Positions 43,987 to 52,943 of a stretch of 64,000 nt of DNA are shown piece by piece. The DNA lies in contig NC_087071.1 of assembly GCF_963678635.1 (NCBI RefSeq), positions 40,503,797 through 40,567,796 of the forward strand. The letters are read 5' to 3'. Within the stretch, counting starts at the first letter, position 1. Each line of letters begins with the position of its first letter. The position numbers and the translations under genes are program-made. The stretch comes from Symsagittifera roscoffensis. Taxonomy: Eukaryota > Xenacoelomorpha > Acoela > Convolutidae. The notes under the pieces are model-generated. The model ran no database searches, was not told the DNA's origin, and saw only the letters and a list, made by a program, of their open reading frames with translations.

Positions 43987-44589
43987 TTATTTCCTTTCCC
44001 AACAAGGACTCAAGAAATTCAGGATCTCGTGATCTTTCCTCGTCCTCAACTCACCTTTTGCATGTTCCCTCCAGAATCCTCCAATGGTGACCTCGTTCGC
44101 TGCCGTGACCAATCTACCCACCGCCATCTCCCTACTCTCGGCTATCTCCAATTGTCCCTCAAGAAATTCCCAGATCTGCTTAACGAGAAGTGGGGCACTC
44201 TCCCTCGTCTTATGCGTAGCATTCTCTAGCCTCGGTGTTAGAAACGGCCACCTGCCTATCTCTTGTGTTAGTCGATATACCATCGCTTCCAGTTGTTTTT
44301 CGGCCGCAGCCACATTCTTTTTTTCGTTACTTGGTCCCCTCGATTTGCTGGTGGAGCTCGTGATGGTCAAGTGCATACCTCGGAACCATAGGCTGGCTGT
44401 CAGGGGACTTATTATTGGGTCTTCATCCCCTATCACCGGACTGAACTTCAGTTGCCTAGCGAGATTCGAGATCTCAAGTAAGAGGACCTCATCCAATACA
44501 ATGAGGGTGTCTGCCAATTCATAGAATCCCCTCAATGCGTGGGACGCGTCCGCCCACGCCGCTGCCAGTTCCGACTTCCAAAGTCTCAA
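43987..44589 (-). CDS. Orphan frame, 200 codons (unit A)
   Basis: A helical protein (WADASHALRGFYELADTLIV, LDEVLLLEISNLARQL) without low complexity; its start abuts the 112-codon frame and its end abuts the 148-codon frame. It is almost identical to 45,871-46,473. No domain is recognised. Confidence 0.5.
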   Translation of the reverse strand: MRLWKSELAAAWADASHALRGFYELADTLIVLDEVLLLEISNLARQLKFSPVIGDEDPIISPLTASLWFRGMHLTITSSTSKSRGPSNEKKNVAAAEKQLEAMVYRLTQEIGRWPFLTPRLENATHKTRESAPLLVKQIWEFLEGQLEIAESREMAVGRLVTAANEVTIGGFWREHAKGELRTRKDHEILNFLSPCWERK

Positions 44590-44924
44590 GTTCGTGGGTT
44601 CCAGCTCGTGGCATCGTGGGATGCTGCCATCAGAATCCGCCAGGCATTCCCTTCGGCTATTAGGACTAAAATGGCATACACAAACTGCAGAGCAGGAGGC
44701 ATGCTCGCGTATCCAGGGGATGTCGTAAATACCACTCTCGTTTTAGGTCCGAATCGAGAACTGACATTTTCCTGCACCTCGTTCATCGCGGCAAACAACG
44801 TCTGGATAGCCTCCCAGATTTTCTTTGGCATAGGCTCATCGCCCTTCAACTGCTCTAGAAGTCCAGCCGCATGCAGGTGATCGTTCATTCCTCGCGTCAC
44901 TGATCGTTCATTCCATGCAGTCAC
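44586..44924 (-). CDS. Orphan frame, 112 codons (unit A)
   Basis: It contains KIWEAIQTLFAAMNEVQENV and ALQFVYAILVLIAEG, a helical bundle-like composition. It is the same as 46,470-46,808 in unit B. The contiguous frames downstream suggest one larger protein of about 450 residues per unit. Function is unknown. Confidence 0.5.
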   Translation of the reverse strand: MTAWNERSVTRGMNDHLHAAGLLEQLKGDEPMPKKIWEAIQTLFAAMNEVQENVSSRFGPKTRVVFTTSPGYASMPPALQFVYAILVLIAEGNAWRILMAASHDATSWNPRT

Positions 44925-44955
44925 TTCATCGCTACCACCAGGGTCAACATCTGGT

Positions 44956-45414
44956 TCAACTCTGCACCTGGCAGCGAGTATACCAGATTTTCCGATTAGA
45001 ACAACTTGGAGACGTTCCCTCGAAATCCAAGCCCGCCACGATGATCAACCTTGCGGCCGCTGCATCCGCTCTATCGTATACTGCCAGTGTATTGGCCAAT
45101 TGGGCGCTCCCGCAGGGTTTTCCATATCTTGGGTCGTCCGCTAATTTCGCACCCTCGTAAGCGGCGTCTGGTAGTTCCATCTCTTTCAGTTCCAGTAGCT
45201 TATCTACTACACTCAACTGCGCGGGAGTTGCCAATCTGATTCTCGCATTACTTGTTCGGTGCTTGGGTGATCCACTATGAGTCCCGAGCTCCCCAGAAGC
45301 TTGAGAGGTCTGTAATTTATCGATCCCATGACTGATTTCACGGGGATCCCAGTCAGTAACCGCTGGTCCGTAAATACAAGTCACGACCTCCTCTAGTCCC
45401 CTGATCATTCCCAC
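44956..45414 (-). CDS. Chimeric frame across the duplication junction, 152 codons
   Basis: The N-terminal part (RGLEEVVTCIYGPAVT) comes from the beginning of one unit and the remainder (ATPAQLSVVDKLLELKEME...) from the end of the other, so this frame was created by the tandem duplication. The unit B equivalent without the junction is 46,840-47,118. Confidence 0.6.
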   Translation of the reverse strand: MGMIRGLEEVVTCIYGPAVTDWDPREISHGIDKLQTSQASGELGTHSGSPKHRTSNARIRLATPAQLSVVDKLLELKEMELPDAAYEGAKLADDPRYGKPCGSAQLANTLAVYDRADAAAARLIIVAGLDFEGTSPSCSNRKIWYTRCQVQS

Positions 45415-47240
45415 TGGGTCAGATCACATTGCCAGACATAGATCGGTCAGTAGAGGGATACCACCATTCGCCTCCCTCCATTCATCTCTCGTCTTTGGAT
45501 TCTTCTCCTCACCGGTCATGTGTCGGTTTTGCATCAGAAGATACTCCACCAGCAACGTCTTCAGTCCTGCAGCGCACTTGTACGAGTAGGTGTATATACT
45601 TGAGTGGGTCTTTCCCATTCACAGGGGCTCCCCATATTTCATCAACCGATGAAACCACACCAGTTCGCCATGAGTCAGGAGCACCAGTGTCAGATACCCG
45701 TCAATTCAAAGTGTCTCTACACCCCGACTGAACATGTACGCTGGACCCATATTAAACAGGTACCTTGGGTAAACCAAGTATAGGGCCAGCAAGAGGCTTA
45801 TGGGCATACTCAACAGCTCTTGCACAAAGGCCCCAAAAAAGGTCTTTTTCGCATAAAACACTCCAGCCATTTATTTCCTTTCCCAACAAGGACTCAAGAA
45901 TTTCAGGATCTCGTGATATTTCCTCGTCCTCAACTCATCTTTTGCATGTTCCCTCCAGAATCCTCCAATGGTGACCTCGTTCGCTGCCGTGACGAATCTA
46001 CCCACCGCCATCTCCCTACTCTCGGCTATCTCCAATTGTCCCTCAAGAAATTCCCAGATCTGCTTCACGAGAAGTGGGGCACTCTCCCTCGTCTTATGCG
46101 TAGCATTCTCTAGCCTCGGTGTTAGAAACGGCCACCTGCCTATCTCTTGTGTTAGTCGATATACCATCGCTTCCAGTTGTTTTTCGGCCGCAGCCACATT
46201 CTTTTTTTCGTTACTTGGTCCCCTCGATTTGCTGGTGGAGCTCGTGATGGTCAAGTGCATACCTCGGAACCATAGGCTGGCTGTCAGGGGACTTATTATT
46301 GGGTCTTCATCCCCTATCACCGGACTGAACTTCAGTTGCCTAGCGAGATTCGAGATCTCAAGTAAGAGGACCTCATCCAATACAATGAGGGTGTCTGCCA
46401 ATTCATAGAATCCCCTCAATGCGTGGGACGCGTCCGCCCACGCCGCTGCCAGTTCCGACTTCCGAAGTCTCAAGTTCGTGGGTTCCAGCTCGTGGCATCG
46501 TGGGATGCTGCCATCAGAATCCGCCAGGCATTCCCTTCGGCTATTAGGACTAAAATGGCATACACAAACTGCAGAGCAGGAGGCATGCTCGCGTATCCAG
46601 GGGATGTCGTAAATACCACTCTCGTTTTAGGTCCGAATCGAGAACTGACATTTTCCTGCACCTCGTTCATCGCGGCAAACAACGTCTGGATAGCCTCCCA
46701 GATTTTCTTTGGCATAGGCTCATCGCCCTTCAACTGCTCTAGAAGTCCAGCCGCATGCAGGTGATCGTTCATTCCTCGCGTCACTGATCGTTCATTCCAT
46801 GCAGTCACTTCATCGCTACCACCAGGGTCAACATCTGGTTCAACTCTGCACCTGGCAGCGAGTATACCAGAGTTTCCGGCCAGAACAACTTGGAGACGTT
46901 CCCTCGAAACCCAAGCCCGCCACGATGATCAACCTTGCGGCCGCTGCATCCGCTCTATCGTATACTGCCAGTGTCTTGGCCAATTGGGCGCTCCCGCAGG
47001 GTTTTCCATATCTTGGGTCGTCCGCTAATTTCGCACCCTCGTAAGCGGCGTCTGGTAGTTCCATCTCTTTCAGTTCCAGTAGCTTATCTACTACACTCAA
47101 CTGCGCGGGAGTTGCCAATCTGATTCTCGCATTACTTGTTCGGTGCTTGGGTGATCCACTATGAGTCCCGAGCTCCCCAGTAGCTTGAGAGGTCTGTAAT
47201 TTATCGGTCTCATGACTGATTTCACGGGGATCCCAGTCAG
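45356..47240 (-). repeat. 1,884-bp internal tandem duplication, unit B (giant element)
   Basis: This is the partner of 43,472-45,356. It ends at CCCAGTCAG near 47,240, after which the sequence is unique (ATCAGCCGTCTCC). Confidence 0.95.
45871..46808 (-). CDS. Duplicate orphan frames, 200 and 112 codons (unit B)
   Basis: The frames at 45,871-46,473 and 46,470-46,808 repeat those of unit A with only a few substitutions. Both copies staying open argues that the duplication is recent relative to the insertion of the element, or that it arose before the insertion. Confidence 0.5.
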
Positions 47241-47363
47241 ATCAGCCGTCTCCATCGTTCTTGCTCTCGAGAAATGCGTTTCGTGGGCCTTTAACCAATC
47301 CACGCAATGGTGTCGGCTCAAGTCCTCGTGTGACACGTGCTTGAGCCCCAGGGCTTCCGCCAA
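47097..47363 (-). CDS. Orphan frame, 88 codons, downstream of the SGNH-like region
   Basis: It contains HHCVDWLKAHETHFSRARTME and leads into the duplicated block. It probably continues the protein whose N-terminal part is the SGNH-like region; the intervening 47,364-47,702 reads as S/T/R-rich linker on the same strand. Confidence 0.4.
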   Translation of the reverse strand: MAEALGLKHVSHEDLSRHHCVDWLKAHETHFSRARTMETADLTGIPVKSVMRPINYRPLKLLGSSGLIVDHPSTEQVMRESDWQLPRS

Positions 47364-47702
47364 CTCCTGTCAACACTGCAGATCCTCCAGGTCCAACTCC
47401 TTTATCTTCTTTAGATATTGTGTTCGGCTTGTCTCCGCTGGTCTCTCCACTCTCTTGTTATCTACCACCACCACTGAGGATACCACTGAACTTTGGGGCG
47501 TCGATGACTCTGCTTCCTCGGCTTCCATCGGCGTGGAACCCGGTAATCTGGTCAGGCGGCTCCTCGAGCTTTCTCTTGAGTCGACTCTCGCTCCCAGGCG
47601 ACTGGACAGGGGTCTTGTGGCAAGGAAAGGGGGATTTGGGGGTGGACCGAATGTGAATTGGGCCGTTTCAAGCAGATCTGCCTCCAGCGCACTTATGTGC
47701 CT

Positions 47703-49079
47703 CTAGAAAACGTCGTTCAACCACTCCACACCCCTAGGTCTGTCAAAATGGATTCCGTCTGAACACGCATCCTCCGGGAAGGACCGCTTCATCTGGTCTG
47801 CTACGTCCAACAATCTGACGGGAAGGACACTCCTCTGATGTATCTGCCTGATTATTTCGTTCAGGTTCCGCACTTTCTCAATTATTTCCAATGCATGTTG
47901 GTCGGCCTTCATGTTATCAGGGATGGTGCAACTTGTGAGTATGGCGGGATCCATCTGAATCTGCAACTCCTCCAGAATGCAGCTCGTTTTATCATGTAGT
48001 CTCATCACTTTTCTTGACTCACCTCTGGAGACGTCATTGGTCCCCATCATTAGAGTCACTGTATACATTCTTGCCATCCCCAGCATCTCGAGTGATGCCA
48101 ACATCTACGGCTTTGCGGCTCCAGAGAAACTCAAGACTACAGTCCGCCAGTGCGACTGGATCCGGGTCAGCACCCGTATCAGGCTGTCCCCTACAATCAG
48201 GTGAACTGCACCCTCCGGTATTCGTGGCTGTGTACAGTATTCAGCCCAAGACGCGTCATGGAAACAATCCCTTCTCGCTCGCTGCGCCGCGTTCCAATCC
48301 ATGCGGTTGTGCCTGTGATATCTGCCATCCGTGTTCTTCTTATAGCTTGCGATCACCACATTCCTGACCGGTTGCTCGCTCCAAGTCGGGGGTAACTCCA
48401 CTCTAGTTGGACTTTCACGGTTTCTCAGCTGCAGCCTCTCGTGTAATTCCTTGAGACGCGACGAGCTCCCGCTCACCTGACTGATGCTCGGGGTCGAGCT
48501 CGGGGTGTATCCCAGCAGTGCCACGTTCATCAGTGGGCGTATCGGTTGCGTCTCCAAACCACGCACGGAGGACACTGACTCGGTTGGTATCGACACTTCC
48601 AGTCCCTCGTTTATGTGTTCTTGAGCCGCGCGATCTAAGTTGAATCGTCCCTTTGACCTGGGAGCCTCATCCACCTCCATACGTGACTTCGGCCTGAAGC
48701 CTGCATCTGCTCGTTCCGTAGCCCTGGTCCCCTTTTCCTTTTGCCTGTCGAATTCTCTTTGTCGCCGCTGGATCTTTTTAAGTTCTGACTTTAACTGCTC
48801 GCAGTTCGCTTCATTCTCTCGTACCCTTTGCTCTTGCTGGTACTCTGATTTTAATATATCAAGGTCCCGCCGCGCCTGGTCCCTCTCAAGGATCGCTTGG
48901 TCTCTCTCCAGATTCGCTTGATCCCTCTCGAGTTTCGCGCTATCCCGGTCAAGATTCGCTTTAATCCTCTCCCTCTGCGCCCTCTCTAGTTCCCTCTTCA
49001 GGTTACTGAGGTCAGGGTATGTCTCCTCCGTTTGCTGTGCTCGCATCAAGTTGGCATCAAAATACACTAAGTTTGTCAT
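47703..49079 (-). pseudogene. Coiled-coil plus SGNH/GDSL-hydrolase-like region (giant element)
   Basis: Upstream frame 48,105-49,079 starts with a heptad-repeat coiled coil (ANLERDQAILERDQARRD around residues 45-75), then a linker. It ends in HLIVGDSLIRVL (SGNH block I, catalytic serine type) and VLSFSGAAKP (block II glycine). Downstream frame 47,703-48,104 holds MMGTNDVSRGE (block III GxND) and DGIHFDRPRG (block V DxxH). The combination of the four blocks in order is diagnostic of the SGNH hydrolase fold, a family of esterases and acyl hydrolases. The region is broken as it stands. Esterase domains are known in some LINE ORF1 proteins; a role here is unknown. Confidence 0.75.
48967..49042. 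repeat. 76-bp direct repeat flanking the MITE, copy 1
   Basis: CTCTCCCTCTGCGCCCTCTC through TTTGCTGTGCTC is repeated at 49,500-49,575 on the other side of the MITE-like insertion, with small differences. Confidence 0.8.
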
Positions 49080-49473
49080 TACAAGGCCGAACTATACACT
49101 AGGCAGGCGCAAAGTTTGGTGCGTTTAAGTTATTGGATTTCAGAGAAAAGCCTTTCAAAAAAATGTTACAAACTGCAAATGGATTCCACACACAAAATTT
49201 TTGTAGATTCTGCGCAAAAATATCTTGTAGTGTAACCTTTGTTGGCACATTGATTTCCCCACACTGTTCTGTATTCCGCAAATTTTGCATCGGATTCCGC
49301 AAATTAGACTGCTTTTTTAGCTTTTCAGAGCAACACAGTGTTTTAGCTATTTGTTCATGAAATCGAAAGTGTCAAATAGGTCAAAAATGTTGCGGATTTT
49401 GCGACAAATTTGTTCTCATCCAGTTGCTGAATTCGCTCACAGTTCACAAAATACACAGTTTGGCCTCGTAATG
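49077..49473. mobile_element. Small inverted-repeat element (MITE-like), copy 2, inside the giant element
   Basis: The ends CATTACAAGGCCGAACT and CAGTTTGGCCTCGTAATG are inverted repeats and match the element at 5,026-5,229, as does the subterminal sequence (AGGCAGGCGCAAAGTTTGGTG). About 397 bases, AT-rich against GC-richer surroundings. The last bases of its left end supply the CAT read as the ATG of the minus-strand coiled-coil frame. Confidence 0.8.
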
Positions 49474-49499
49474 GAAGAGCGCACGCATCCGTTTACTGT

Positions 49500-49575
49500 G
49501 CTCTCCCTCTGGCCCTCTCTAGTTCCCTCTTCAGGTTACTCTTCAGGGTATGTCTCCTCCGTTTGCTGTGCTCTT
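49500..49575. repeat. 76-bp direct repeat flanking the MITE, copy 2
   Basis: This is the partner of 48,967-49,042 and encodes part of the same coiled-coil repeat region. Confidence 0.8.
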
Positions 49576-49691
49576 GCCGGTGGTCTGGTCGGTAAAGGGA
49601 ACTCTCCCGCTCCGTACTCAGTATTGTTGCTCAAGCCAGCATTTCTTGCCAAGTCGAATCCTCTCACACCTCCATCTACATTCCAGGACAA

Positions 49692-50093
49692 TCACCTAGT
49701 CTGTTCTTGATTGGATATTCCTTCTGTGGTGTAGCCGACCATCAAGACAGCTTCTGTCGCGGACTCCCTGCATTCACCTTGCTCTTCTAACTGCAGGATG
49801 GCGTTCAACATCACTGCCATCCTCTCATCCACTTGGGTGTAGTCCAGGTCCCTCAAGCGTCTATACAATTCATCGAGCGTAGGCCTTTTTAGCGCAGCAG
49901 GCATGGACTTCCAAAATCGATCTGCAATTTTTACGATTTCTAGATGATCTTGCGTACTGACCAACTTGAGTATTACCGTACTGACCATCTTGAGTATCAC
50001 CGTACTAACCAACTTGAGTATTACCGTACCAACCAACTGGAGTACTTGAGAAATATCTCCTTTTGAATGTAAATGATTGTGAACTCTGTTCAA
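49692..50093 (-). CDS. Orphan frame, 133 codons, with short internal repeat (giant element)
   Basis: A short repeat (TVILKLVSTVILKMVS, three to four copies of a 9-residue unit, near 49,965-50,035) is followed by a helical domain (IVKIADRFWKSMPAALKRP, LDELYRRLRDLDYTQVDERM). No family is recognised. It lies between the macro-like region and the MITE. Confidence 0.45.
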   Translation of the reverse strand: MNRVHNHLHSKGDISQVLQLVGTVILKLVSTVILKMVSTVILKLVSTQDHLEIVKIADRFWKSMPAALKRPTLDELYRRLRDLDYTQVDERMAVMLNAILQLEEQGECRESATEAVLMVGYTTEGISNQEQTR

Positions 50094-50413
50094 GATCTTC
50101 TTTTTCTTTCAAATGAGTGTGGCTAGGTCGTCAACTCGATTTAACCAATCAATCTGAAAATAAAATCCATCTTTTAGACCAATATGTTTCATTCCTAACC
50201 TAAACCCCCTCCCCCATTATTGTGGTTAAAACATCCCTCCATTTGTTTTACTAAAATAGTTCAATTGGAAGTTTTTTGAGAGCATGCAGATTCATTTAAT
50301 GTTTTAGCACCGTCAACTTTTGAAGTTATAATTGTCATGCCAATTACGTTAAAACCCATCTACCTTTTTCGAGATCCCCATGTACCCTTAGTCGAGATTC
50401 CCATGTACCCAAC
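50094..50413. other. Spacer in the giant element, nothing recognised
   Basis: AT-richer spacer with no supported frame on either strand. Confidence 0.5.
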
Positions 50414-50875
50414 TCAGGCGATACTCAAGTAGTATTTCTTGTGTAGATGCAACATTATTTCCGTTTCTGCGAAGACCACATGTAGGATAGCGTACAGTTC
50501 CCTTGGGCTCAACTTGCCCCTGTTCGGGTCATAGACCGGCATCGAGACCTCCATTATTCCTCTTTCGACCATGAAGTCTCGCAGCCTTGTTAGTGCCAGC
50601 ATCACGTGCTCAGGGTCTATTGTGTTCCTTTAATTGACCCTCGTTACCAGAAAGCACAAGTACTTCCCCGGAACTTGTGAAACTGATGGGGGAAGCGCAG
50701 CCATTCCCCCCAACCCCGGTCTCCGTCTGAATAGAAACTCCACGTTCTGATACTCTCTCTTAAAGTCGGCCTCTAGTCTTGATTTGAAGCTCATGTCCGC
50801 GGTTATACAGATCGCGCTGGTCCTGTGTGACAGAATTAGGTCGCTGTCCGTGATCAGGATGTTTTGGAATTTCAA
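50414..50875 (-). pseudogene. Macro-domain-like region (giant element)
   Basis: The minus-strand pieces 50,630-50,875 and 50,414-50,605 carry, in order, the landmarks of a macro domain of the OARD1/TARG1 type. SFKSRLEADFKREYQNVEFL matches the helix after the first loop. GGMAALPPSVSQVPGKYLCFLVTR matches the central strands (GEVAVL...YIYYLITK in OARD1). ALTRLRDFMVERGIMEVSMP is followed by ELYAILHVVFAETEIMLHLH, matching the last helix-strand (SLEAMK...VTDLSMP...EVFEATDIKITVY). Macro domains bind or hydrolyse ADP-ribose conjugates. The region is broken as it stands. It sits directly after integrase and the 151-codon frame. The identification is by motif memory, without a profile search. Confidence 0.65.
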
Positions 50876-51215
50876 ATTTTGTTTTGAAATTCCTCCCTAT
50901 GGTAGGCTCAGCCTCCTCTTCATCCAGTTCCAGCCCGCTCGTTTCTCTCACTTCTCTGAGTTTCTTTATCATTAAATTTTCGGTGTGGCTAAGTCCTACC
51001 CCCACTCCCCGGACAAAAATATTTATCGACGTCCCCGTCGATGATGCTGGGTCTAAATTATCTGTTGGTATTTCGAGCGGCCTGTCGGTTGCCGTCCAAC
51101 CGAAGAGGGGATCTTTCGTTTTCACGTGTTTTTCCGCCGATATGTCGACTTGCTGGATGCTTTGCTCCTCATCACTCTTACTCTTGACATCGCGCATCCA
51201 CTCTAGTATCCTCAA
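50760..51215 (-). CDS. Orphan frame between integrase and the macro-like region
   Basis: This 151-codon frame is acidic in places (LELDEEEAEPTIG) and includes WTATDRPLEIPTDNLDP. It begins just after the integrase frame ends and overlaps the macro-like region, so its last third is probably not its natural coding. No domain is recognised. Confidence 0.4.
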   Translation of the reverse strand: MRILEWMRDVKSKSDEEQSIQQVDISAEKHVKTKDPLFGWTATDRPLEIPTDNLDPASSTGTSINIFVRGVGVGLSHTENLMIKKLREVRETSGLELDEEEAEPTIGRNFKTKFEIPKHPDHGQRPNSVTQDQRDLYNRGHELQIKTRGRL

Positions 51216-51245
51216 GTTTGTATTTTGCCTCCTCTCTATCTCGCT

Positions 51246-52943
51246 CTACTCCAGATCCGTCTCTTGTTCCGGTGTGGAGTAGTCTTCCTGCGGGTAGTGT
51301 TCACTATCGTTGATGATTTGCCATTCATCGTCGGCTGCTAGTTCGCCCACACTCAGTAGCTCTTCGCATAATTCATCAGGCTGTATCCTATCAATCAAAA
51401 AGTCATCCCCGTACCTATTGTACCTCATGCCTGTCCGTTTGCGATTGCCACTCCTGGTTCCCGCTGGTATCGACAAGTCTGGTTCTGTCGATTTCGGCAC
51501 CTGGTCCGGCTCCGGATCGTTCCAGTCTTCTTCCACAAAGGATTCCGTCTCTGAGTCCGCTTCTATCTTTTCATTATTATCCAAATTCAAGTCATCGTTG
51601 CCATCATTTTTCTCTCTGGTGCCCTTTTCGTTTACCTCGCAAGCTGGCTCCACCAATAGGTACTCGAGTCCTTCCATTTTCTGTGGTACGCACCAGTCTT
51701 CTGGGGATGGGACATGAGGTTTCAAGTTTTCATAATGCGCTGCACGCCCCGTACTCAAGCGGTAGAACCGTCCTTGCTGGTGTACTTCCGTTATCATGAA
51801 CGGTCCTCCCCATTTCTTAAGTAGTTTCTTTGTCCCTTTGGGAGGTATAAGAGTCTGGAAGACCCAGACGTATTGGCCCACTGCATATGGTTTCGCTTGC
51901 AGTATTTTCTCATCGTATTTCTTCCGCTGTCTCATTTGTGCTTGCGCTGTGCTCCTCCTGCAGAGCTCGTTTAGTTCCTGCTGTCTCTTAACCGCTCCTT
52001 TCACATAAGCTTGAGGCGATGTCTTTTTCCCTTCGTATTTTGGGTAAAAGAATGTTAGAGGCATCGCTCTTTCCCTGCCCGTCAACATCATGAAAGGAGT
52101 GATTACTGTTGTTGAGTGTTGCGTACTGTTGTATGCCCCTACCACTTGCGGCAGATTTTTATCCCAGTCTGTCACATATCTCGAGCAGTATACCCTCAGC
52201 ATGTTCAACAACGCTCTATTCTGTCTCTCCACTAACCCGTTGGTCTGTGGATGGTAGGTCGTTGAGTGCGCTTGAGCAATGTGTGACCTCTTCATCAATT
52301 CTTTCGTCAGGTCCCCCACGAAGGCTTTGCCATTGTCCGACTGAAATGTCATGGGACAACCATACCGTGATATCCAATGTGTTATCAGATGGTCACAAGT
52401 CTCCTCTGCCAAGGCTGTCTGACACAGCACCGCTTCTGCCAACTTTGTGAAATGATCTATTATGACCAGTATCTGGTTAAACCCCGATTCTGTCATACAG
52501 ATCTTTTGATGGTCTATCTGCACAACCTCGTTAAATTCCGAGCTTTCAACGGACTTGAGTGGGAACTTCATCTTCCTTGGGTCATTCACTTGCAGGCATG
52601 CCAGGCATGCATTCACCCATCTCTCGCAAGCTTTCCTTAATCCTGGCCAATCAAACCTGTGAAGTATTCTTTGTTGCACCTTGTCTATCCCCTGGTGCTC
52701 CATTCGATCATGCGATCTGAATAACACTTCAGTCTGATACAACTGTGGCAGTATGATGAGGTTATGCTTGTGTAATATCTTCTCCTCATCTTTTCTCTTG
52801 CATGCTACCACCCCATCAGCTGTGTGATAGAATAAATCTTTTCTGTCTTTGTAGAACTGGCTCAAGATCTTGTAGCTGTCTTTTTCCAGGTCCCCCTTCT
52901 CTTTGGACCCCGTCCGGATCCGTTTGGAGAGGTTACTTGTCAT
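51246..52943 (-). CDS. Gypsy-type integrase with long acidic C-terminal tail (giant element)
   Basis: This 565-codon open frame is the best-preserved of the element. It has an HHCC zinc domain (H78, H83, C113, C116), a DDE core with D144 (VQIDHQK), D203 (FQSDNGKAF) and E239 (TNGLVERQN), and family phrases HSTTYHPQTNGL and GAYNSTQHSTT. A chromodomain-like or GPY-type module follows (VGQYVWVFQTLIPPKGTKKLLKKWGGPF, then VHQQGRFYRLSTGRAAHYENLKPH). The last 150 residues are acidic and likely disordered. The enzyme inserts the element's cDNA into the genome. Confidence 0.95.
   Translation of the reverse strand: MTSNLSKRIRTGSKEKGDLEKDSYKILSQFYKDRKDLFYHTADGVVACKRKDEEKILHKHNLIILPQLYQTEVLFRSHDRMEHQGIDKVQQRILHRFDWPGLRKACERWVNACLACLQVNDPRKMKFPLKSVESSEFNEVVQIDHQKICMTESGFNQILVIIDHFTKLAEAVLCQTALAEETCDHLITHWISRYGCPMTFQSDNGKAFVGDLTKELMKRSHIAQAHSTTYHPQTNGLVERQNRALLNMLRVYCSRYVTDWDKNLPQVVGAYNSTQHSTTVITPFMMLTGRERAMPLTFFYPKYEGKKTSPQAYVKGAVKRQQELNELCRRSTAQAQMRQRKKYDEKILQAKPYAVGQYVWVFQTLIPPKGTKKLLKKWGGPFMITEVHQQGRFYRLSTGRAAHYENLKPHVPSPEDWCVPQKMEGLEYLLVEPACEVNEKGTREKNDGNDDLNLDNNEKIEADSETESFVEEDWNDPEPDQVPKSTEPDLSIPAGTRSGNRKRTGMRYNRYGDDFLIDRIQPDELCEELLSVGELAADDEWQIINDSEHYPQEDYSTPEQETDLE

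Larger units (their letters stand above)
43472..45356 (-). repeat. 1,884-bp internal tandem duplication, unit A (giant element)
   Basis: This matches 45,356-47,240 at a constant offset of 1,884 bases with very few differences. All frames in it (148/64, 200 and 112 codons) recur. The junction is at CCCAGTCAG/TAACCGCTGG near 45,356. Confidence 0.95.
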
